A stretch of 64,000 nt of DNA from Hormoscilla sp. GM7CHS1pb (GTDB taxonomy: Bacteria > Cyanobacteriota > Cyanobacteriia > Cyanobacteriales > Desertifilaceae): NCBI GenBank assembly GCA_014323675.1, contig JACONN010000002.1, positions 1,904,001 to 1,968,000 of the forward strand. Reading direction: 5' to 3'. The position numbers were made by a program, and so were the translations under genes. Below, piece by piece: positions 27,339 to 36,079 of the stretch (its first letter is position 1; every line of letters begins with the position of its first letter). Under the pieces are notes generated by a model. That model was not told the DNA's origin. It searched no databases and saw nothing but the letters and a program-made list of their open reading frames with translations.

Positions 27339-28043
27339 TTGTACTTCATTATTAGACCCGGCAATCAAGTCACGCTTCGATGTCCCACCGTTCCGGAAAA
27401 ATCTGGTAGTGCCTCGTTCCCAGGCGGAGCCTGGGAACGCGCTCCCGGGGGACATCGAACCACCCCATGGCATGCTCTGACACCCCTTTGGCAGGGAGGA
27501 GAGAAAATCGTTCAGCAAGGATTGCCTCACAGCCAGCTAGCACCGGCATGGCAAATGCTGCTGCTGGGAGATGGTTCCCCGACACGACACCTGCAACTAC
27601 TCACGGGTGAAGCAACGGAGGTGGATGTGATCGATATGTCTCATATTGGTATGGATGCAGATGGTGCCCCGGCGCTAATTCACAGAGTCCCTGGACCACG
27701 GCTTCGGCGTCAGGTGTGGCTGCGGACTGCCTCTGGACAGCGGCTGGCTTATGCTAGTTCTTGGTGGGAAGCTAGCCATGTAGATGAGTATTTGCAGAAT
27801 AGATCTTTACCTATTTGGGCAAGTCTGGCTCGCTTGCGGACTGAGTTATATCGAGATGTTCAAGGAATTTACTATGGTCATGAACCGGCCTTAGACTATG
27901 CCTTTGGACAGCGAGGACCGTTTTGGGGGCGTCACTACCTGTTTTGGCATTGCGGACGCCCCCTAACCCTGATTTATGAGGTTTTTTCTCCTTACTTAAG
28001 CAAGTACCTCGGTCCGATGCAGCTAGGGCGTGTCATCAGTTAG
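27339..28043 (+). CDS. Chorismate lyase-type protein (4-hydroxybenzoate synthesis)
   Basis: The conserved body from about 27463 reads TPWHALTPLWQGGEKIVQQG, LPHSQLAPAWQMLLLGDGSP, RQVWLRTASGQRLAYASSWW and LPIWASLARLRTELYRDVQG, then GPFWGRHYLFWHCGRPLTLI. This is the cyanobacterial chorismate--pyruvate lyase family that supplies 4-hydroxybenzoate for plastoquinone. The N-terminus is uncertain because a nested palindrome (27378-27459) occupies the start region. The last residues changed from LDS-stop to LGRVIS when the IS at 28026 inserted; the original stop region overlapped the convergent purF. Confidence 0.85.
   Translation: MYFIIRPGNQVTLRCPTVPEKSGSASFPGGAWERAPGGHRTTPWHALTPLWQGGEKIVQQGLPHSQLAPAWQMLLLGDGSPTRHLQLLTGEATEVDVIDMSHIGMDADGAPALIHRVPGPRLRRQVWLRTASGQRLAYASSWWEASHVDEYLQNRSLPIWASLARLRTELYRDVQGIYYGHEPALDYAFGQRGPFWGRHYLFWHCGRPLTLIYEVFSPYLSKYLGPMQLGRVIS
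27378..27459. repeat. Nested palindrome: family B with an inner REP-like hairpin
   Basis: Outer arms TCGATGTCCCACCG and GGGGGACATCGA with family B core pieces GGTAGTGC and CGCTCCCG. The usual core bases between them are replaced by CTCGTTCCCAGGCGGAGCC followed by TGGGAACG, itself a hairpin. One repeat has apparently landed in the loop of another. Confidence 0.75.
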
Positions 28044-28083
28044 AAAAAAGATGCTATAGTAGTTAGCAAAAAAGAGGTGAAAG

Positions 28084-28365
28084 ATGCACCGATACGCACT
28101 CCGCGATGACCAGTGGGAACGGATGAAAGACTTGCTCCCTGGACGTGAGGGGCATGTGGGCGGTACAGCGAAGAACAATCGACTCTTTGTGGAGGCGGTG
28201 CTTTATCGCTATCGAGCTGGGATCCCCTGGCGAGACTTGCCCGAACGCTTTGGCGACTTTCGGGTAATTCACACTCGTTTTAGCCGTTGGAGCCAAAGTG
28301 GTGTCTGGGAAAGGGTTTTTCAGGTTTTAGCGGATGATGCCGATAACGAATATGCGATGCACTGA
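28084..28365 (+). CDS. IS5-type transposase, N-terminal ORF (copy 2)
   Basis: Identical in sequence to 25142-25423, with the same ribosome binding site and the same stop after NEYAMH. The shared stop and palindrome show that the two IS copies derive from one already altered parent. Confidence 0.9.
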   Translation: MHRYALRDDQWERMKDLLPGREGHVGGTAKNNRLFVEAVLYRYRAGIPWRDLPERFGDFRVIHTRFSRWSQSGVWERVFQVLADDADNEYAMH

Positions 28366-28380
28366 GGTTCTACCATCGTC

Positions 28381-28450
28381 TCGTGTCCGAGAGCGCCCAC
28401 CTTGTCGTGCCGCTCCTGCGCACGACATGGGTGGGCGTCTCTGGACACGA
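28381..28450. repeat. Palindromic element, family A (70 bp), inside IS copy 2
   Basis: Identical to the copy at 25439-25508. It moved together with the IS. Confidence 0.93.
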
Positions 28451-28918
28451 CAGGGCTCATCAGCATAGTGCAGGGGCCAAAAAAAAGACGATGGTAGTGA
28501 TCAAGCCATCGGGCGTAGCAAAGGTGGACTCAGTACGAAGATTCATGCCATCTGCGATGCCCTGGGCAATCCCACAGGATTTCACCTGACAGGGGGCCAA
28601 ACTCACGATCTGGCCGGTGCAGATGTTCTGCTCGAAGGGATTGAGGCCTCTGCCTCCGCCGCCGATCGGGCCTATGATGCTGACGAGCGTGTCCGAAAGC
28701 GATTAGAGAAAGACAAATGTAGTGCGGTGATTCCATCAAAAGCTAATCGGAAAGTGCCATATCCTTACGACAAATATCTGTACAAAGCACGGCATCTTAT
28801 CGAAAACTTTTTTGCCAAACTGAAACAATATCGAGGGATTGCCACCCGCTACGACAAAACAGCTAGTAATTTCTTGGGGGCCATCTATCTCACTGCTACA
28901 GTTATCTGGCTTAACTGA
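28451..28918 (+). pseudogene. IS5-type transposase, catalytic part (copy 2)
   Basis: Frame as in copy 1 but continuous to the end: after the A8 run, SKGGLSTKIHAICDALGNPT, HLTGGQTHDLAGADV, ADRAYDADERV, IENFFAKLKQYRGIATRYDK and LTATVIWLN. Needs one-base slippage at A8 and is cut off from the N-terminal ORF by the palindrome. Activity is uncertain, although the element clearly transposed after acquiring the palindrome or was copied by recombination. Confidence 0.75.
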
Positions 28919-28927
28919 TGACACGCC

Positions 28928-30406
28928 CTAGATAGCTAATTTTTCCAGCATTAACTTAGACCGTTTGAGGGGTTCTGGTACGGGAATCGGGTAATCTCCG
29001 GTAAAGCAGGCAGAACAGAAGCTATTGGGATCTTCTCCTGTGGCTTGGAGCATTCCTTTCCAGCTGAGATAAGCTAGGGAGTCAACGCCAACGTGCTTTT
29101 CGATCTCTTCTGTAGATTTGGTGGCAGCAATCAACTGGTCTTGAGAGTCGGTGTCGATGCCATAAAAGCAGGGATGAGTCACTGGTGGCGATGAAACTCG
29201 CATGTGGATTTCTTTGGCCCCAGCTTCCCGGAGGGCTTTGACCAAGAGGCGACTGGTATTACCCCGGACGATGGAGTCATCGACGATGGCGATCCGTTTT
29301 CCCGCCAGAACATCCTTGAGAGGGTTGAGCTTCATGCGGATGCCAGTCTCCCGCATTTTCTGAGTTGGCTGGATGAAGGTACGACCGACGTAACGATTTT
29401 TGATTAAACCTTCGGCGTAGGTAATGCCAGATTCTTGGGAAAAGCCAATGGCTGCTGGGATACCCGAGTCGGGAACGCCGATGACTATATCTACATCAGC
29501 TGGGGCTTCTTGGGCCAGATAGCGGCCCAGTCGCATCCGGTAGCTATACAGGCTTTCACCTTCCATGACGCTATCTGGACGACCAAAGTAAATCATCTCA
29601 AAGATACAGAGCTTTCGGTTTGGCTTGGGAGTCCAGTGGAAGGAGGCCAGTCCGGCTTCTGTTATCCAGACTAATTCTCCGGGTTCGACGTCCCGCAGAT
29701 ATTCGGCTCCAATGATTTCTAAGCCGCAGGTTTCGGAGGCGAGCACGTAGCGTTGGGGATGATTTTTTAATATGCCAATTACCAGGGGACGAATGCCGTT
29801 GGGGTCGCGCACTCCCATTAACCCCGTTGGGGTGCCGATGACTAAACTAAAAGCTCCCTGGCAGCTGCTAAAGGCACTGATGGCCCCTTCTAACCATTCT
29901 TTGCCGCTGTTGACCTCTGAGGCGATCGCGTGGGCAATCATTTCCGAGTCGGTGGTGGCGAGCAAGTTACAGTTGCGCTGTTCTAACTTTTGGCGCAGTT
30001 CTAGGGTATTGACAATATTCCCGTTGTGTGCTAATGCCAGGGAACCCAAGCGAGTTTCGACTACAACTGGCTGGGCATTGACAAGGTGGGAAGAACCTGT
30101 GGTGGAGTAACGGACGTGACCTACTGCTATGCTACCGGTCAATTGGCTGAGGATGGTTTCGTTAAACACCTGGGGTACTAGCCCCATGTGTTTGTGGAGA
30201 TGTACTGTTTCTCCGGAGAAGGTGGCAATTCCTGCCGACTCTTGACCCCGGTGCTGGAGGGCGTACAGACCGAAGTAGGTGAGTTTGGCAACATCTTCCT
30301 CTGGGGCGTAGATGCCAAAAACACCACAGGCTTCTTGTTGCTTATCCTTGTTTGAAGTGTAGTTAGGGTCGGATCCTTCTCCGTAGGGGGAATGCTTGGG
30401 AATCAT
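28928..30406 (-). CDS. purF: Amidophosphoribosyltransferase
   Basis: First committed enzyme of purine synthesis: transfers ammonia from glutamine to PRPP. N-terminal glutaminase domain begins at QEACGVFGIYAPEEDVAKLT with the catalytic Cys (exposed after propeptide removal), ALQHRGQESAGIA and AVGHVRYSTTGSS. The phosphoribosyltransferase domain has the PRPP loop RIAIVDDSIVRGNTSRLLVK. I chose ATG 30406 (MIPKHSPYGEGSDP), which resembles other cyanobacterial PurF starts; an in-frame ATG at 30487 would add 27 residues. It follows purL by about 150 bases on the same strand. Its stop codon abuts the IS at 28928. Confidence 0.95.
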   Translation of the reverse strand: MIPKHSPYGEGSDPNYTSNKDKQQEACGVFGIYAPEEDVAKLTYFGLYALQHRGQESAGIATFSGETVHLHKHMGLVPQVFNETILSQLTGSIAVGHVRYSTTGSSHLVNAQPVVVETRLGSLALAHNGNIVNTLELRQKLEQRNCNLLATTDSEMIAHAIASEVNSGKEWLEGAISAFSSCQGAFSLVIGTPTGLMGVRDPNGIRPLVIGILKNHPQRYVLASETCGLEIIGAEYLRDVEPGELVWITEAGLASFHWTPKPNRKLCIFEMIYFGRPDSVMEGESLYSYRMRLGRYLAQEAPADVDIVIGVPDSGIPAAIGFSQESGITYAEGLIKNRYVGRTFIQPTQKMRETGIRMKLNPLKDVLAGKRIAIVDDSIVRGNTSRLLVKALREAGAKEIHMRVSSPPVTHPCFYGIDTDSQDQLIAATKSTEEIEKHVGVDSLAYLSWKGMLQATGEDPNSFCSACFTGDYPIPVPEPLKRSKLMLEKLAI

Positions 30407-30553
30407 TCTACAACTTTGCTCCGGTATTGGGCGATACGGTGCAGCGCGGTCGCTGCGCGATAGACGGGGAAGATCGTCAAGCTTCAATTATTAAGCTTTT
30501 CTTAACTATCCCTTTCTTCAGGGTAGCGTAAAAATCAGATATCGCCGGGGATG

Positions 30554-32884
30554 CTACAGATGTAGTTGGGCGTAGATGGCGTTGTGGTAGCGGGAAGCCA
30601 TGTCTTTCACCGGAAGGTCGTGGAGGGAAACTCCATCTGCGGTGAAAATTTGTAAAGCAGCACCGGTAACTACTCCTAGTTTTTGCCAAGAGAACTCTAG
30701 CTGCTGATTTAAATAGGATTCCCAAGTTTGCGCGTAATCTGGCCCTACGGAAAGGATGATGCGGGATCCGCCTTCAGAGAAAAGCAGTTCGTCCCAACGC
30801 CATGCAGAGGGTACATTGTTTAAGCCCAGGTTAATTTTAGCTCCTAACTGTCCGCTGATGCAGCTCTCGGCTAGGGCGATCGCGAGCCCGCCTTCAGCAG
30901 CATCGTGGGCAGATTTTACCCAACCTTGACGAATGCCTTCGCGACAAGCGCCTTGCACTAGACGTTCTAAGTCAAAATTTACTACAGGAGGCTTTCCTGC
31001 TACTACGCCGTGAATGGTGGCTAGGTACTCGGAAGCCCCCAAATTGATTATATGGTTGGGTACGACTACTCCCAGGAGATAAATTAAATCCCCCTCGGCT
31101 TGCCAACCTTGACCGCAAATCTTCGTAAGATCTGGGATTAATCCTACCATGCCGATAACTGGAGTGGGATAAATTGCTTGGGGTTGGCCGTCGGGGTCGA
31201 GGGTTTCGTTGTAAAGAGATACGTTTCCACCAGTCACGGGGGTAGAGAGTTCGCGACAGGCTTCTGCTATACCGCGACAGGCTTCTGCTAACTGCCAGTA
31301 TCCGATGGGTTTTTCGGGACTGCCGAAATTGAGATTATCGGTGACTGCGAGAGGTTCGGCGCCTACACAACTGAGGTTTCTGGCGGCTTCGGCGACTACG
31401 GCTTTGGCTCCTTCATGGGGGTGGAGATAGACGTAACGACTATTGCAATCTACTGTAGCGGCTATTCCCCGTTGCCAATTGTTTCCGGGGGAGTTTAGAG
31501 GACGCAATCGCACGACGGCAGCATCGGCTCCACCGGGTAAAATTACTGTATTGTTCTGCACTTGATGGTCGTATTGGCGATAGACCCAGCGTTTTGAGGC
31601 TATGGTACTGGTAGAGAGCAGGGCGAGCAGAATTTCATTCCAGGTCTGAAACTTTCCTTTAACTTCTATCCCGGTATCTGTTGGTGTTGGCAGACTGTTC
31701 GCCGACCATTTCCAAGCTGTTTGCGCGTACTCTGGAGGTTCTTTGAGTAATGCGCGCTCGTAGATGGGGGTATTGTCTGCTAAGGCGGATGCGGGAACTT
31801 CTGCTGCGATTTCACCTTGGAATAAAATTCTCACTATGGGCTCGGAAATGACTGTGCCTGCAACGACGGCATGGAGTCCCCAGCGATGGAAAATGTCAAT
31901 TAATTCTCGTTCCCGGCCTTTTTGGGCGACAAATAGCATCCGTTCTTGTGATTCTGAGAGCAGATATTCATAGGGGACCATGCCTGTTTCGCGCACGGGG
32001 ATTTTATCTAGGTCTAGTTCGATGCCGACTTTGCCTTTGGCTGCCATTTCTGATGTGGAACAGGTGATGCCTGCTGCTCCCATGTCCTGGGCGGCGACTA
32101 CGGCCCCGGTATGATAGGCTTCCAGACAGGCTTCGATGAGGGATTTTTCCAGAAATGGATCCCCGACTTGTACTGCGGGGCGATCGTCTGCCGATTTATC
32201 GGTGAGTTCGGCGCTGGCAAAGCTGGCACCCCCCATGCCATCCCGTCCGGTGGTGGAACCGACGTAGAGTACGGGGTTGCCGATACCGGTTGCGCCTGAT
32301 TTGACGATTTCTGGGGTTTCCATTAATCCCAAGGCCATGACGTTGACGAGGGGATTGTCGGAGTATGCTGGATCGAAGTAGACTTCGCCTCCGACTGTGG
32401 GTACTCCTACGGAATTACCGTAACCGGCTATTCCCGCGACGACCCCTGTGAATAGCCGGCGGGTTTTGGCCTCTGCTAGGGTACCGAACCGCAGGGAGTT
32501 TAATAGGGCGATCGGGCGCGCCCCCATGGTAAAGATATCTCTGAGGATGCCCCCTACTCCGGTGGCGGCTCCTTGAAAGGGTTCTATGGCGGAGGGGTGA
32601 TTGTGGGATTCTATTTTGAATGCTAGGCGCAGTCCGTCCCCCAGGTCTACTACTCCGGCGTTTTCTCCGGGTCCGACTAGCACCCGATCGCCCGTGGTGG
32701 GAAACTGCTTGAGTAGTGGTCTGGAGTTCTTGTAGCAGCAATGTTCCGACCACATGACGCCGAACATTCCTAGTTCGGCTTTGTTGGGATGACGCCCCAA
32801 GCGCTTGACTATTTCTTCGTATTCTGATAATGTGAGTCCAACGGCTGCTATTTCTTCGGGGGAGAAGGGTACGGTGGTTGTCAT
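30554..32884 (-). CDS. purL: Phosphoribosylformylglycinamidine synthase subunit PurL
   Basis: 776 residues, the small-type PurL that works with PurS and PurQ to convert FGAR to FGAM with ATP and glutamine-derived ammonia. Motifs: [78 protein letters not shown] and a second half with [23 protein letters not shown] and [20 protein letters not shown]. It is complete, with no frameshift. purF follows downstream in the same orientation. A truncated group II intron sits 10 bases upstream of the ATG in the opposite orientation and may disturb the promoter. Confidence 0.97.
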   Translation of the reverse strand: MTTTVPFSPEEIAAVGLTLSEYEEIVKRLGRHPNKAELGMFGVMWSEHCCYKNSRPLLKQFPTTGDRVLVGPGENAGVVDLGDGLRLAFKIESHNHPSAIEPFQGAATGVGGILRDIFTMGARPIALLNSLRFGTLAEAKTRRLFTGVVAGIAGYGNSVGVPTVGGEVYFDPAYSDNPLVNVMALGLMETPEIVKSGATGIGNPVLYVGSTTGRDGMGGASFASAELTDKSADDRPAVQVGDPFLEKSLIEACLEAYHTGAVVAAQDMGAAGITCSTSEMAAKGKVGIELDLDKIPVRETGMVPYEYLLSESQERMLFVAQKGRERELIDIFHRWGLHAVVAGTVISEPIVRILFQGEIAAEVPASALADNTPIYERALLKEPPEYAQTAWKWSANSLPTPTDTGIEVKGKFQTWNEILLALLSTSTIASKRWVYRQYDHQVQNNTVILPGGADAAVVRLRPLNSPGNNWQRGIAATVDCNSRYVYLHPHEGAKAVVAEAARNLSCVGAEPLAVTDNLNFGSPEKPIGYWQLAEACRGIAEACRELSTPVTGGNVSLYNETLDPDGQPQAIYPTPVIGMVGLIPDLTKICGQGWQAEGDLIYLLGVVVPNHIINLGASEYLATIHGVVAGKPPVVNFDLERLVQGACREGIRQGWVKSAHDAAEGGLAIALAESCISGQLGAKINLGLNNVPSAWRWDELLFSEGGSRIILSVGPDYAQTWESYLNQQLEFSWQKLGVVTGAALQIFTADGVSLHDLPVKDMASRYHNAIYAQLHL

Positions 32885-32894
32885 GGAATTATGG

Positions 32895-34002
32895 GTGCGA
32901 TTCGTTTAGCACAAAGGTCCAAATTGGAAGTGACCTTGTCACAGGCCATAGGATCGGGACCGCTAGCAGGATATCATCAGTCCTGACAACTTGCAAGGTA
33001 AGCAGGCCACCGGTGGAAAGACTCGAAAGGACCGGTAAGACCAGAGATGATGAGGGTGCAAGTCCCTCCCTCCAGGTGCGGGAGTGAAAGCACCATCCCT
33101 ACGGTAGCGATGGCATCAATCCGTAAAGCGGGATGGAAAGGCGCTCTGACTGACAGCCTAAGTCGGTCATCGTCGAGCAAGTGGCTATGAGGAGCATAAA
33201 GCGAAGTGTTGCAACGTCGTAATCATGAACCAGTGAAATAAGGCTTACACACTGGCCCAAAAGGGAAAGGATATAGGTCGTTGGCAAGTCCGTAACTGAC
33301 CAACAAGCACTGACAATAAACCCGGCGCAAGGACACTCTCTAAGGTCACGATCAATCATCTGCAGGAACGAAGTAAACCAGTTGATGTACTCTCAGTGAG
33401 GTCGTGAGCTGAGTAGCCACCAAAGGCGCAGACAACTGGACAACTACCTATGGGAGATAACATGGAGATGGGCGAATCGAAGGCACCCGAATAAAACTGG
33501 CACATGGGTAACGAGAAGGTACTGGAAAGCCGAAGGCGGCAGACAGTGGAACTTCATGGATAATAAAGGGGCAAAGCTAATCCGGCACTCTGAAACGGAA
33601 ATAGTGCGGCACGTAAAAGTGAAAGGGACAGCTAGCCCAATGGATGGAAACCTTGTGTATTGGAGCAAGAGACTGCGCCAAAGCCCAATGGTGAGCCCTA
33701 GGGTGATAAAGCTCATGGGCAAACAGAAAGGCAAGTGCAATCACTGCGGAATGATGTTCAAAGATGGAGATAGGTGGGAGGTTGACCAGATCCTGCCGAA
33801 ATCATTAGGCGGCAAAGATAGGTACGACAATCTGCAACTGCTCCATGATTACTGTCACCACCAGAAAACAAAGGTGGACGGCAGTATAGAAGGCCGCGCC
33901 CGGGGAAGCCGGGATAGGAAAATCGAGGAGCCGGATGAGGTGAAAATCTCACGTCCGGATCTGAAGACGAGTCGGGCTGGCGACAGCCTGGCTTAGTTTA
34001 AT
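32895..34002 (+). mobile_element. Group II intron with large internal deletion (1108 bp)
   Basis: Starts GTGCGATTCGTTTAGC at 32895 and ends ..TTAGTTTAAT at 34002, with both the 5' ribozyme region and domains V/VI present. About 1.3 kb, comprising the rest of the 5' region and most of the ORF, is missing at a junction near 33430. The intron is divergent from purL. With domains partly lost it is probably not self-mobile. Confidence 0.85.
33434..33996 (+). pseudogene. Reverse transcriptase C-terminal remnant
   Basis: The open frame begins within the maturase region (LDNYLWEITWRWANRRHPNK) and continues RQWNFMDNKGAKLIRHSETE to the HNH domain (CNHCGMMFKDGDRWEVDQIL). The usual DHILP is DQILP here, so a key HNH histidine is replaced by glutamine. 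All RT motifs are deleted. Confidence 0.85.
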
Positions 34003-34142
34003 TAAATGCTGATAGGTTGATTCTATATTGCGATCGCTTATCTATGGCGAACTAGATCTTGATATCATCCCATGAATGTCTCGCTATGACAGGTTGATGT
34101 TATCTGATATTTTTGGCAATTTTGATAACAGAAAACTCCGAT

Positions 34143-34163
34143 CGCGCAGCGTGGCGCAGCCAT
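34143..34163. repeat. Palindromic element, family C
   Basis: CGCGCAGCGTGGCGCAGCC followed by AT, a short imperfect inverted repeat (GCGCAGCGTGGCGC). The same unit, in either orientation, occurs at about ten places between 34 and 52 kb. Confidence 0.7.
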
Positions 34164-34284
34164 ACTCCTTTGGGGGTATGGGGTGCCGGTTGTCGCCCAT
34201 GCCGCTGGGGCGAGGTTATATGGTAGGGAGGGTACGGTGAGTCTGCGTAGGCACGCGCTCTAATGCCCCTCTACTCGGCTCCTA

Positions 34285-34426
34285 TCGTTTACCGATCCAC
34301 CCACCCATGTCGTTGCCAGCTGGCGAACGACAGGGTCGTTTCCACGAGCAATCGCGGAAGTTTAAAGAGATACTAGACTATAGCGAAGAGTCAGCAATCG
34401 ACATGGGTGAGTGTCTCGGGAAACGA
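34285..34426. repeat. Composite family A palindrome with a 64-bp insert
   Basis: Left part TCGTTTACCGATCCACCCAC with ATGTCGTT..GAACGACAGGGT, then a 64-bp segment (34337-34400, from CGTTTCCACGAGC to GTCAGCAATCG) shared exactly with 38482-38545, then ACATGGGTGAGTGTCTCGGG and AAACGA. It appears to be a family A element into which another repeat was inserted. Confidence 0.75.
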
Positions 34427-34527
34427 AAAGGGTGAAGAGGAAACGAGTGTGGGATACATTAGGGGAGGGTATCGTTCGACTACGGCGAGCCTAGCGCTCG
34501 CTAATGGCTCGCCGTAGTCGAGGGTCT

Positions 34528-34588
34528 GGCTCGACCTCAGCTCGACCTCGGCTCGACCTCGGCTCGACCTCGGCTCGACCTCGGCTCA
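34528..34588. repeat. 11-bp tandem repeat (GGCTCGACCTC)n
   Basis: About five to six copies of GGCTCGACCTC in a row, one with CTCAG. No coding role seen. Likely prone to copy-number change. Confidence 0.85.
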
Positions 34589-34685
34589 GGTATATAGCAT
34601 CACAGTATGAGTGTGATTTACGTCACCTACAAGGATTGGGAGGGCGGCTATTATTGGCCAGGCTTGCTCGAATATAACTTCCGTT

Positions 34686-34706
34686 CGCGCAGCGTGGCGC
34701 AGCCAT
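34686..34706. repeat. Palindromic element, family C
   Basis: CGCGCAGCGTGGCGCAGCC plus AT, followed by a second, related hairpin CCCTCACGGGAGCGCAGCC. Same unit as 34143-34163. Confidence 0.65.
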
Positions 34707-35047
34707 ATCCCTCACGGGAGCGCAGCCATACTTTAGTTGAATTAGTTGAGCTTGAGAAGGTCTGCTGGACTTGGTCTAAGTCAGAAATTTACCCGTTCAA
34801 AAGCCGTTGGTTTTGAACCATTGTAAGTGATAAGGACAAGCTTATGATTAACGAGTACGTTGAGATAGTAAAATATTATGATAACCTATTGACAAGCGGA
34901 TACTTTGACTTTGATGCCCTTGCCAATACTTTGTATAACTTGCTCGGTGCGAGAAGGAAAGTTTTAGATATTGGTGTAGGAACGGGACTGCTTACGGAGA
35001 AAATGCTCTCACGGGCTAACTATAAGATTGTTGGTGTAGATTTTTCT

Positions 35048-35074
35048 ATGGCTGCGCCCCCAGCGCAGCGCTAT
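35048..35074. repeat. Palindromic element, family C, in methyltransferase
   Basis: ATGGCTGCGCCCCCAGCGC followed by AGCGCTAT lies between VDFS and GMLEVAQER and causes a frameshift. It is a divergent member of family C. Confidence 0.6.
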
Positions 35075-35559
35075 CGGGAATGCTGGAAGTTGCCCAGGAA
35101 AGATTGGCGAATGTGGAGTTTATTTGTGAAGATATTACGGAATTTGAAACGGAGGAGAAGTTTGATGCGATCGTTTCAACTGGAGGTGTAATGTGTGGTA
35201 GAGGAAGAAGGTGAGTATAGGATTGCAAGTCACATTACCGATCGCAAAAAAAACGAACAGTTGCTGGCCACGCTACAGGGTATGTTAGATGAGAATGGAC
35301 TATTGGTATTGTAGATTCAGGGAGTGCATACTAATTATAAGAGGCAAATCAAAGATGAGATTTTTTACGAGCAGAAAATAGAGGAAGAGGGATATTATGT
35401 TAATAAGTGGTATGTGCGGTTCGTTCATCGTAAATCACCGGCAGTAGACTGGTGAGGGACCGGTGGCAGGATTTCATTAGTCCTGATAACTTTCAGATGA
35501 TGGTGGTGCAAGCCCACCTCCCCAGGTGCAGGGGTTAAAGCACCATCCCTACGGTAGCT

Positions 35560-35629
35560 TCGCGTCCGGAGACACCCACCCATGTCGTGCGCGGGAGCGA
35601 CACGACCGGGTGGGTGCTCCCGGACGCGA
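35560..35629. repeat. Palindromic element, family A (70 bp), inside a group II intron
   Basis: Arms TCGCGTCCGGAGACACCCAC and, at the right end, GGGTGGGTGCTCCCGGACGCGA; inner stem ATGTCGTG / CACGACCG with loop CGCGGGAGCGA. Because four sister introns lack it, the empty site is known and the net gain is 69 bp (35559-35627). Confidence 0.95.
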
Positions 35630-36079
35630 TGGCATCAATCCGTAAAGCGGGATGGAAAGGCGCTCTGGCTGGTAGCCTAAACTGGTCAACGTTGAGCAAG
35701 TAGTCATGGTGAGCGTAAAAGCGAAGATTTGCAGCGTCGTAATATTAAACCAGTGGAATAAGGCTAACACACTGGCCCCAAAAGGGGAAGGATATAGGTC
35801 GTTGGCAGCTATATCTCTGACCAACAAGCACTGACAACAAACCCGGCGTATGGAATCTACCTAAAACTACGAACAATCGTCTGAAGGAACGAAATAAACC
35901 GGTTGTAGTACTCTTCACCTGGTCGATGGGGAAGTAGCCACCGAAGGCGCAACAGCTGCCACCAAGGCAGGTCTCAACTGGGAAAGATTGAGTGGAGAAG
36001 CAAACGACTGCCTGTAATGGGCAGGATAGAGCTGACGCCCTCACGGTTTCAAGAATGTGGAAACTTAGTAGCAGTGCAT

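Larger units (their letters stand above)
28026..28928 (+). mobile_element. IS5-type insertion sequence, copy 2 (903 bp)
   Basis: Same ends and internal sequence as copy 1, including the family A palindrome, but without the intron. Target duplication TA. It inserted exactly at the overlapping stop codons of the chorismate lyase and purF genes; the duplicated TA preserved the purF stop. Confidence 0.93.
34003..34843. other. Repeat-rich intergenic region
   Basis: Contains the family C palindromes at 34143 and 34686, the composite family A element (34285-34426), an inverted repeat CGTTCGACTACGGCGAGC / GCTCGCCGTAGTCGAG (about 34471-34524) and an 11-bp tandem repeat. An open frame at 34607-34816 (MSVIYVTYKDWEGGYYWPGL) contains one of the palindromes; I cannot support it as a gene. 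Confidence 0.5.

Noticed and set aside
34607..34816. Open frame MSVIYVTYKDWEGGYYWPGL
   Set aside because: Starts near tandem repeats and includes a family C palindrome; no recognisable family, so it is not listed as a gene.
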